Source of the DNA: Sphaerospermopsis kisseleviana NIES-73
GTDB lineage: Bacteria; Cyanobacteriota; Cyanobacteriia; Cyanobacteriales; Nostocaceae
Reading direction: 5' to 3'
Assembly (NCBI RefSeq): GCF_002368075.1
Contig: NZ_AP018314.1
Coordinates: forward strand, 3,285,522 to 3,349,521
Length of the DNA stretch: 64,000 nucleotides
The translations under genes and the position numbers were made by a program. Under the pieces are notes generated by a model, which saw nothing but the letters and a program-made list of their open reading frames with translations, was not told the DNA's origin and made no database searches. Of the stretch, positions 1 to 6,778 are shown piece after piece. Numbering within the stretch: the first letter of the stretch is position 1; each line of letters starts with the position of its first letter.

Positions 1-66
1 GGGGACTGGGGACTGGTGACTGGTGATTGGTGATTGGTGATTGGTGACTGGTGATTGGTGATTAGG
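1..66. repeat. Heptanucleotide tandem repeat (STRR type)
   Basis: About nine degenerate 7-base units (GGTGATT, GGTGACT, GGGGACT) run from the window edge to about position 66. The array probably continues upstream of the window. Such short tandem repeats are a known feature of filamentous cyanobacterial intergenic DNA. Confidence 0.85.
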
Positions 67-142
67 TTATTTACCTCCCTGTTCCCTGTTCCCTGAAATG
101 CTAATGTAGAAATTGATAATAAATATCTATTTGTGATTTCCT

Positions 143-1567
143 GTGGTGCTTTATAAAAATCCTGTTATCTTTTTCAGTATAGCTGTTTTACTTTCTACCT
201 TAACAGCCTGTGCTAATGGTCCTACTGCCAAAAATTTAGAACAGTCTTTAGCAGCAGATCCTAGACTGCAAACAAATACTGCGGTTTTTGGTGAAAACAA
301 GAATCCAGAAATATCAACTGCACCTAAAGTTGAATTACCTGCTGACTTTCCTCAAGAAATTCCTATTTATCCCAATGCTAAGTTAGCAGAAATTCAACCT
401 GCAAATAATAATTCAGATAATTCAGATAATTCAACAAATTCAGAAAATCAAACTGAAAATAGAATTGTAACTCGTTGGCAAAGTGCAGATCCTAGTAATA
501 TGATTGCCAACTTTTACAGCAGTGAGTTTAAAAATCAGAATTGGCAAATTTTACAACAACCACAAGACGATACAGAAGGAACTTTTGAAGTCAAGCGGAA
601 TGATTTATTATTGAAAGTAGCAATTAACCCAAAAACCGTTACAAATCCAACACCAAATCAACCACAAACAGCTACAGAATTAACAATTGAATATACATCT
701 AATAAGAGTAATAGTGTAACTGCAAATTCTGGGACAAATTCTGGGACAAATTCTGGGACAAATTCTCAACCAGGAGATTCGCAATTTATTGGACCAGTTT
801 CACCAGGGGTTGATGTTTCTAATCAACCAACAAATACAGAAATTACAGCAATTGAAAGTTCAGAACCTCAAGAATTTACTGATTTGAATAAAGTACCACC
901 AGAATGGCGGAAACAGATTGAAGATTTAGGTAGATTAGGAGTTTTATCAATTGCATCAAACCCCAATAATAGCAATTCTAATGCTACAAATGCTCAACAA
1001 TTTGCACCTGATAAAATCATCACTCGCAGAGAATTTGCTCGTTGGTTAGTAACTGCAAATAATGTCATGTATGCTAATAATCCTGCGAAAAAAATCCGTT
1101 TATCATCCACAAATACACAACCAGTCTTTAGAGATGTTTTACCTAAAGATCCTGATTTTCCAACTATTCAAGGATTAGCAGAAGCGGGATTAATTCCTAG
1201 TATTTTATCAGGAAATGCCACAGAAGTTTTATTTCGTCCTGATGCACCTTTAACCAGGGAAAATTTGTTAATGTGGAAAGTTCCTTTAGATACCCGTCAA
1301 GCTTTACCGAATGCTAATTTGGAAGCTGTGAAACAAACTTGGGGTTTTCAGGATACAGAAAAAATTGATCCTAAAGCATTAAGAGCAATTTTAGCTGACT
1401 TTCAAAATGCAGAACAATCAAATATTAGGAGAGTTTTTGGATATACTACTCTTTTTCAACCGAAAAAAGCTGTAACTCGTGGGGAAGCTGCTGCTGCCAT
1501 ATCTTATTTTGGTTTGCAAAGTGAGGGGATGTCAACTACTGAAGCTTTGAAGTTGAAAGGGGAGTAA
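143..1567 (+). CDS. SLH-domain lipoprotein
   Basis: The 474-residue product begins with a hydrophobic segment ending in the lipobox-like LTAC (Cys about 23), so it is probably an exported lipoprotein. Residues about 65-185 form a globular region (a conserved PIYPNAK stretch). A low-complexity Asn/Ser/Thr linker follows, including three direct SGTN units encoded by a 12-base tandem repeat near 731-766. The C-terminal half (about 245-465) has S-layer-homology character: ITRREFARWL, a FRDV motif and VTRGEAAAA. SLH domains usually anchor proteins to peptidoglycan-linked polymers at the outer membrane. The start is GTG at 143, with a second GTG at 146 and no strong Shine-Dalgarno. No operon partner is seen. 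The exact role is unknown. Confidence 0.85.
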   Translation: MVLYKNPVIFFSIAVLLSTLTACANGPTAKNLEQSLAADPRLQTNTAVFGENKNPEISTAPKVELPADFPQEIPIYPNAKLAEIQPANNNSDNSDNSTNSENQTENRIVTRWQSADPSNMIANFYSSEFKNQNWQILQQPQDDTEGTFEVKRNDLLLKVAINPKTVTNPTPNQPQTATELTIEYTSNKSNSVTANSGTNSGTNSGTNSQPGDSQFIGPVSPGVDVSNQPTNTEITAIESSEPQEFTDLNKVPPEWRKQIEDLGRLGVLSIASNPNNSNSNATNAQQFAPDKIITRREFARWLVTANNVMYANNPAKKIRLSSTNTQPVFRDVLPKDPDFPTIQGLAEAGLIPSILSGNATEVLFRPDAPLTRENLLMWKVPLDTRQALPNANLEAVKQTWGFQDTEKIDPKALRAILADFQNAEQSNIRRVFGYTTLFQPKKAVTRGEAAAAISYFGLQSEGMSTTEALKLKGE

Positions 1568-1803
1568 ATTGTCAGAGTGGGGATTTTTGGGATTTGGGTA
1601 TGTACAGGATTGATTTATTTGTCTGAATCATGATGTCCGGGATTTGAGGATTTATGGCTAACGCCACGCTTCGCTATCAGGATGAGATTTAGGAAGATAG
1701 AAAACTGTTATTTTATAATTAAGGAGTGATAATTTTTGATAAAATAAGATATTGAATTATTATTTCTAGGGTAATCTTAATTAAGAACACATACACAAAA
1801 ACC

Positions 1804-2061
1804 ATGAATCAGCTTTTAGAACAAGCATTCGCTGTAGTATCACAGCTACCAGAACAAGAACAAAATGAAATTGCTCAAATAATTTTTCAAAAAATAGTTC
1901 AGAATCAACAATTACTGCAACCCAAATATATGGATAAAAATATAGATTTTATGCAATTTGCTGGTATTGCTAATTAAGAAGAATCTATATTGTTACAGCA
2001 GCTTGAACATGAGATTGAAGAACAAAGATTACTAGACTCATCAAGGGAAATTGAATTGTGA
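1804..2061 (+). pseudogene. VapB-like antitoxin, broken by an in-frame stop
   Basis: The reading frame from ATG 1804 encodes 57 residues (MNQLLEQAFAVVSQLPEQEQ...) and stops at TAA 1975-1977. The same frame then continues without a break for 27 more codons, ending in LLDSSREIEL and TGA 2059-2061. That tail is the kind of C-terminus seen on small cyanobacterial antitoxins that precede VapC genes, so the TAA looks like a recent nonsense change (one base from CAA or GAA). The downstream VapC fragment starts with GTG overlapping the stop region, the usual coupled arrangement. A genuine 57-residue protein is possible. Confidence 0.6.
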
Positions 2062-2162
2062 AAAAAGTGATGTTAGATACTAATATCATCTCATATTTTT
2101 TGCGAGGTGAAACACAAGTAGTTCAAAAACTTCGGGAATATCAAAAATTTTATATAGCATAA
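2058..2162 (+). pseudogene. VapC (PIN-domain toxin) N-terminal fragment
   Basis: From GTG 2058 (or ATG 2070) the translation reads MKKVMLDTNIISYFLRG and then runs on to a stop at 2160-2162, 34 residues in total. The LDTNIISY motif carries the first catalytic Asp of PIN ribonucleases, but about 100 residues of the fold are missing. The truncation lies about 25 bases before a 103-bp inverted-repeat element (2185-2287). Together with the upstream interrupted antitoxin this is a dead vapBC locus. Confidence 0.65.
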
Positions 2163-2183
2163 AATTTGCCATTCCATTCAGCA

Positions 2184-2573
2184 CTAAGCTGTTGTGCATT
2201 TAATTTGTATAAGTGGAACAGGCATCTTGCCTGTTAAACAAGAGTTCAGAATATTAGGATTATACAATTTAGCTGTGTAACAGCTTACCATGCAAGGTAA
2301 ACTAGCTTCATCAAAGACATTTTCTACCTCAACAATATGGGGATGACGACATAACGCTAGTCTCAAACCTTCATCACGAAAATCCTGTTTTAATTTATTT
2401 TGATGTTGTATCAAATCTGGACGATTTAAAATTTCTTGTCTCAGGGTTTTTATTACTCGCAGTTCACCACGTTGCTTTTCAGCCAAATAGGTGATACCTA
2501 TTCCCCCTTGGCCTAGTTCTCTTGGTATAATGTAGCGTCCCCCAAATAACGCCTGTCCAGGATAAAACACCAT
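2184..2573 (-). pseudogene. Ser/Thr protein kinase, N-lobe fragment
   Basis: The product starts MVFYPGQALFGGRYIIPREL and has the glycine loop LGQGGIGITYLAE followed by VIKTL (candidate ATP-binding Lys). The kinase sequence stops after about residue 96 (DEASLPCMV), exactly where the MITE-like element begins. Residues after that are translated MITE sequence. HRD and DFG motifs are absent, so the protein cannot be a working kinase. Intact relatives in cyanobacteria are usually over 400 residues. The other kinase in the window (49624-51198) is not a near copy of this one. Confidence 0.8.
2185..2287. mobile_element. MITE-like element, copy 1 (103 bp)
   Basis: The element begins TAAGCTGTT and ends AACAGCTTA, a perfect 9-bp terminal inverted repeat. 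The interior contains a palindrome built on ACAGGCA...TGCCTGT. The reverse complement of essentially the whole 103 bp recurs at 54827-54929. It encodes no protein; its size and structure fit a non-autonomous element. On the minus strand it supplies the last 33 codons and the stop of the truncated kinase gene. No target duplication is visible at this copy. Confidence 0.8.
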
Positions 2574-2716
2574 TTTTAACCACTGCCTAATACTGGTACT
2601 TATTCTGGCACAAGATGGGGGCTGGTGGGAATCGAATCCGGTATTTTGCCGAAAACGCTGCTATTTCTCATTTATAGTAGATGATTTCCAGGATTTAAGG
2701 ATTTTCAGGATGATAT

Positions 2717-3154
2717 TTAGGAAGCATAATTTTTGATATATTCAATAATTAATAACCGCAAATAGTTTAAGGTTTCAATATAGCATTTCAATTGTGGATA
2801 ATCAGATGTATGAGAAAAATACCATTCTGAAAAATAGGGTATGTCAAATATCTTTAATTGATCCAAATTCGCAACTATTTCATTTGCATTTGCTAAATTA
2901 TTGTTACTAAGAATTTGAGAAGCATATCCTCTAATATCAGTGGTGAACATTTCAATTACACCCAGAATGGTAAACTCTTGTGAGTCTTCCCAAAATGCTA
3001 GTTGATGTCTTTCTGGTTGCGTTTGTTGATAATCTGGTACTAATTGCTGAAAAACTCTCTCAATGTGTTCTTTAGCTGTTTTGGTATTTCTGGATTTATT
3101 GCTTAGTTCTAAGTTTTGCATAACTTTTGCATAATTTTGATTAATTTTCTCCAT
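2717..3154 (-). CDS. Unknown 145-residue protein, candidate immunity/antitoxin partner
   Basis: No family is recognised. The protein is soluble, mostly helical in appearance, and acidic in its centre. Its ATG (3154) overlaps the last 14 bases of the upstream gene (stop 3141-3143), so the two are translationally coupled. The upstream gene resembles a small nuclease toxin domain, and in such pairs the second gene commonly encodes the neutralising protein. That role is inferred only from order, overlap and size. The gene is surrounded by repeats and pseudogenes, which supports an accessory origin. Confidence 0.6.
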   Translation of the reverse strand: MEKINQNYAKVMQNLELSNKSRNTKTAKEHIERVFQQLVPDYQQTQPERHQLAFWEDSQEFTILGVIEMFTTDIRGYASQILSNNNLANANEIVANLDQLKIFDIPYFSEWYFSHTSDYPQLKCYIETLNYLRLLIIEYIKNYAS

Positions 3155-3482
3155 AGGATACTATTTTACCATTTCTTTCTATAAGAAATTCATTTCCTTT
3201 ATTCCATCTCTCAGCACCATTTGGTAAAAGTTTCTTTCGCGCACCTTTTTTGTTGAAATTAGCAGCTTTCCGCAAATATTTTAAATAATTACCTGCAAAA
3301 CCATGTCTATCAGCATGATCTACAATACTATTAGCTATATTAGGATAAGTTGCTTTATCCCACATTTCCATAAAATTTTTTATTTCTGCAATTTCCTCAT
3401 CCGTATATCCAGTAAACAAGATTTTTTGATATAGTTCTATTTGTTGAGTTTGATTGATATCATCATTTTTATCAATATTCAT
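3141..3482 (-). CDS. Small protein resembling a polymorphic-toxin nuclease domain
   Basis: The protein has 113 residues. After an acidic N-terminal half it reads IVDHADRHGFAGNYLKYLRK, then a basic KKGARKK patch, a Trp/Asn stretch (GAERWNKGNEF) and the ending NGKIVSYGEN. A His-containing helix, a basic middle and a final strand of the G-x-I-x-x-Y type is the layout of C-terminal RNase domains (BECR-like) in polymorphic toxins. Here it is a free-standing gene without a delivery domain. It overlaps the next gene by 14 bases. The family assignment is inference from layout; catalytic residues cannot be confirmed by eye. Confidence 0.55.
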   Translation of the reverse strand: MNIDKNDDINQTQQIELYQKILFTGYTDEEIAEIKNFMEMWDKATYPNIANSIVDHADRHGFAGNYLKYLRKAANFNKKGARKKLLPNGAERWNKGNEFLIERNGKIVSYGEN

Positions 3483-4053
3483 CTAGGTTTGATTAGGGTT
3501 GAAACAGAATTTACAGTATGTTTGTTTAGGTTAATATTTTTATTTGTCAGAATCAGGATATCCAGGATTTAAGGATTTTCAGGATATGATTTAGGAAGTT
3601 AATATTTCTATTTTTCAGAATCAGGATTTACAGGATGTTATTTGAATAAGCTGTTATGCCTTTAACTTGAATAATTAATACAAGCAAGATGCTTGTGCTA
3701 CTGTAACTTCAGGTTTTTTTAATTATACAGTTTAGCTGCACATCAGCTTACCATTATTTTTTAATTAGATAATCTGATTATATCATTTTTTGTTCAATTG
3801 TATTTTCTTGATTTTAACTAATGTAGGCATAATATCAAATGAGTTTGCAATAATTTTTACTTTTTTGAGACAAATAATTAAACCCCAAAAATCATCATCA
3901 ATGAGAAAAAATTAAACATCCTGAAAGTAATTAAATCCTGGATATCCTGATTCAGATAAATAATTAAATCCTGCAAATCCTGAAAGTAATTAAATCCTGG
4001 ATATCCTGATTCAGACAAATAATTAAATCCTGAAAATCATCAATTACAAAAAA
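3483..4053. repeat. Intergenic repeat region with ATCCTGG-type repeats
   Basis: No gene is seen in these 571 bp. The stretch holds a third, diverged MITE-like copy (3647-3750). On both sides are repeats of the type ATCCTGGATATCCTGATTCAG or its complement (about 3550-3640 and 3915-4045), separated by an AT-rich spacer. The same repeat family recurs near 1605-1660, 2690, 55690-55765, 61663-61880 and 62630-62795. Confidence 0.75.
3647..3750. mobile_element. MITE-like element, copy 3 (diverged)
   Basis: It starts TAAGCTGTT and ends ATCAGCTTA, with an internal palindrome around CAAGCAAGATGCTTG. Ends, length (104 bp) and central hairpin match copies 1 and 2, but the interior has diverged. The hairpin stem has changed on both arms, which suggests that the fold, not the sequence, is kept. 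No target duplication is evident. Confidence 0.6.
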
Positions 4054-4683
4054 TCAAACTTCCATAAACTGCGGAGATTTGATTTCCGCATCCTCACCAA
4101 AATGCTTATCTACCAAAATAGCAACTTGTGAAGGTTGAACTTTAGTATACCGGGTTTTATCTGGCATGACTAAATTAGGTCCACCCTTACAATTTTTCAT
4201 GCAACCAGTACCTTTAATATCAACTGTATCCTGTAAACCGCGATCGCTCAACTCAGACTCCAACACCTGACACAACGCTTTACCACCGCGTTTCATGCAA
4301 TCAGATTTTTGACACATTAAGATAGTTTGCTTTTTCGCTCGTTTGGGTTTACTCGTTTCCGGTGCTAAAGACACTCTTTCCATATTTAAATTAGGCGCAA
4401 TTATTTCTACTTGAGAGCGCCCAGCCATTACCCGTTCAGCTTTTAACGTGACTTCCTCTTTTTTAGCGTCATACTTTTTAGTACCTACCACCTGTAACCA
4501 AGTACCACGAGGTAAACGCAAGTCAAAAGCTATCCGTAAATGCTTGGCTAATTTTACATAACATTCACCATCAGAAGTCGCTAATAATAAACCTTTTAAC
4601 TTATAACCATCTTTAATCACAAAATCTAAAAATCTACCTTCTAGGCAAAATTCTGATACTTCTACACCAGTATAGATACTCAT
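4054..4683 (-). CDS. (2Fe-2S) ferredoxin domain protein
   Basis: The C-terminal third (about residues 118-200) is a thioredoxin-like 2Fe-2S domain. It has four candidate ligands in two Cys pairs: MCQKSDCMKRGG and later TGCMKNCKGGPN, followed by a VMPD-x-x-x-Y loop. The N-terminal part (about 1-100) is a beta-rich region conserved with it in cyanobacteria. The domain resembles the 24-kDa NADH dehydrogenase (NuoE-type) fold, usually an electron carrier in the cytoplasm. The start chosen is ATG 4683, with a purine-rich GAACGAAAG just upstream; a TTG at 4698 would add five residues. Its electron partner is unknown. Confidence 0.8.
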   Translation of the reverse strand: MSIYTGVEVSEFCLEGRFLDFVIKDGYKLKGLLLATSDGECYVKLAKHLRIAFDLRLPRGTWLQVVGTKKYDAKKEEVTLKAERVMAGRSQVEIIAPNLNMERVSLAPETSKPKRAKKQTILMCQKSDCMKRGGKALCQVLESELSDRGLQDTVDIKGTGCMKNCKGGPNLVMPDKTRYTKVQPSQVAILVDKHFGEDAEIKSPQFMEV

Positions 4684-4748
4684 CTTTCGTTCACCCAAGA
4701 TTAACTAAATACAAAGCAGATAAAAGGAAAACAGAAAATAATTACAAA

Positions 4749-5030
4749 TTACAAGGCTTGATAACGCAAACGCAAACAATCTTTTAAATGACAAATTAAA
4801 TCTTGACGAGAAGCTTTAACTTGTCTCACCACACTCCAAACTTGGATAGCTATTTGTGGGTTAGTAATTTCTACTTGCAATGGTTGGTTACTCTGACAAT
4901 GACAAGGAATATCTAATTCATTTAAGCGTTGATAAACTTGCCAACGTTCTGACCAACTCACATCAATAACGTGCTGTGTTCCTAATTGTGAATTATGTGA
5001 ATTAGAGAATTTCAAGTGAATTACCCTCAA
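4749..5030 (-). CDS. Conserved cyanobacterial small protein, unknown function
   Basis: The 93-residue protein has a RWQVYQRLNELDIPCHCQ stretch and a C-terminal helix with VWSVVRQVKASRQDL. It looks like a small globular protein rather than a membrane protein. I do not recognise a characterised family. It lies 65 bases upstream of the ferredoxin-domain gene on the same strand, so the two may be cotranscribed. Confidence 0.6.
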   Translation of the reverse strand: MRVIHLKFSNSHNSQLGTQHVIDVSWSERWQVYQRLNELDIPCHCQSNQPLQVEITNPQIAIQVWSVVRQVKASRQDLICHLKDCLRLRYQAL

Positions 5031-5403
5031 AGTGCAACAAAATGGCAGTAAATAGAACAGAATAACCCCCTGTGACTGGGAGTTTATTGGACTTGAGCCT
5101 TATCAACCAGAATAGCGTAAGTGCAAATTATTGTCATTAAATTTGCAAAAAATTTTCATAAAACTTGAACCACCACACCCCAAAGGTGTTACACACAATG
5201 TGTAAATAAAGTCAAGGATATTAGCAAACAAACAGAGATGAAATTAATAGTTAACACCAGACATAAAAGGAAAACGAATACTTGCAGCGATAAAAATTAG
5301 AAATTCTGTCATATTTAGCAGACTGGCATGAAAATTTTTTAATGTTAAGATATAACAAAAAGCAGTAGTTGAAAAAAACAACTGCTACAAAGCGAGGAGA
5401 ACC
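5031..5403. promoter_or_regulatory. Divergent upstream region of dps, with a palindrome
   Basis: No gene is supported in this 373-bp region between divergent transcripts. It contains a 17-bp palindrome, TTACACA-CAA-TGTGTAA, at 5189-5205. A GAGGAG Shine-Dalgarno lies at about 5393-5399, just before the dps ATG. The palindrome could be an operator for either gene; the binding protein is unknown. Confidence 0.5.
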
Positions 5404-5958
5404 ATGTCTGATACTCAAACTTTGATTCAAAATTTTGGTCAAGTATATGACAACCCTGTATTACTAGATCGCAGTGTCACCGAACCAGTAATTGAAGGAT
5501 TTAATATTGCATTAGCTAGTTTTCAAGCACTTTACATACAGTACCAGAAACATCATTTTGTAGTTGAAGGTGCAGAATTTTATTCACTGCATGAGTTTTT
5601 TAAGGAAAGTTACGAGGAAGTACAAGATCACATCCATGAAATTGGTGAACGTTTAAATGGTTTGGGTGGTGTTCCCGTAGCTTCTTTTACTAAATTAGCT
5701 GAATTATGCTGTTTTGAACCAGAAGCAGATGGTACATTTTCTTGCCGGAAGATGATAGAAAATGACCTAGTAGCAGAACAAGCAATGATTAGCTTAATTC
5801 GCCGTTTAGCCTCTCAGGCAGAGAGTTTAGGAGATCGGGGGACAAGATATCTCTATGAACAAATCCTGCTAAAAACAGAAGAAAGAGCTTATCATTTAGC
5901 ACATTTTTTAGCTAAGGATAGTTTAACATTAGGTTTTGTTCAAAGAACCACAAACTAA
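5404..5958 (+). CDS. dps: Dps-family ferritin-like protein (His-type ferroxidase candidate)
   Basis: The 184-residue product is a Dps mini-ferritin, a dodecameric cage that oxidises Fe(II) with peroxide and can shield DNA. The family pattern is clear: [18 protein letters not shown] and [11 protein letters not shown] carry His51, His63 and Glu82. The usual Asp of the DxxAER motif is replaced by His78 (IHEIGER). A His-rich ferroxidase site has been described for one Nostoc Dps class, and this protein fits that pattern. A strong GAGGAG ribosome-binding site precedes ATG 5404. It appears monocistronic, with a large non-coding region after it. DNA binding is uncertain because the N-terminus is not notably basic. 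Confidence 0.92.
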   Translation: MSDTQTLIQNFGQVYDNPVLLDRSVTEPVIEGFNIALASFQALYIQYQKHHFVVEGAEFYSLHEFFKESYEEVQDHIHEIGERLNGLGGVPVASFTKLAELCCFEPEADGTFSCRKMIENDLVAEQAMISLIRRLASQAESLGDRGTRYLYEQILLKTEERAYHLAHFLAKDSLTLGFVQRTTN

Positions 5959-6778
5959 ATTTAACCTCATCTTAAATTTCTGCATTTATATAGATGCAAA
6001 ATTTAGTAGAGTAGATTAGAACCGAAAATAAAAAATTGGCAGCTAGGTAAAACCACACATGAGTTACCTATCTGTCATTTTTTGTATTTATCAGTGCAAT
6101 TATTATTAATTATATAAAATGCAAATATTTGTCATTTGCTGATCAAGCAGGACTTACGGAAAACAGAAAGGAGGTAGGGGTAATTCATGAATTACCCCTA
6201 CGAATAAAACATCACTAAAAATTGTTAAAAATCATATTTAACAGTTATTGAAAATAAATTTCAGGAAAATTTATCAACTCAGAAGCTATAAATTCTCAAA
6301 AATAATCTGAAAAATAGGATCATCATAAAATGAACATTCATCCTCAAAGCAAATATTCAGGAAAAAATCTCACAATAGCTGCAAACTATTTAGGACTTAC
6401 GCAGAAGTTATGGAAGAATGAACCACGAAGAACACGAAGAACACGAAGGTAAGAGAGTTTGAGAGGTATTTTGGGTAAGTCTTGAGTTTCTTCCTTTGTG
6501 TCTTCGCTTATTTGCGTCTACCCTGCGGGATCTCCTGACGGAGATTGCGCGAAACATAAATATCTGGAAAATGGAATTGTTCAGTTATTCTTTTACATCT
6601 GCGTTTATCTGCGTGTATCTGTGTTAAATTACTCAAGATAACCGAAAAATTAGGCTACACTGTTAAAAAATCTACCTAATCACAAGAACTAAGAAAACTT
6701 AATAATAAATATAAGGACTAGGGGTAAAGACCCTTAAAATAGTCAAGATTTGTATTTTCCTGATCTAAAGTAACAACT
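5959..6778. repeat. Repeat-rich intergenic region between dps and carB
   Basis: No gene is supported in 820 bp. Visible items are: CAGGACTTACG at about 6148-6158 followed by a perfect 28-bp palindrome (6174-6201, half-site GTAGGGGTAATTCA); a second one-ended TAGGACTTACGCA near 6392; CACGAAGAA tandem units at about 6423-6450; and the dispersed GCGTCTACCCTGCGGGAT segment at about 6513-6530, which recurs near 61742. The last 100 bp before carB are AT-rich and may hold its promoter. Confidence 0.6.

Noticed and set aside
5251-5442. 63-residue minus-strand frame at the dps start
   Set aside because: Overlaps the dps ribosome-binding site and start codon and has no conserved features.
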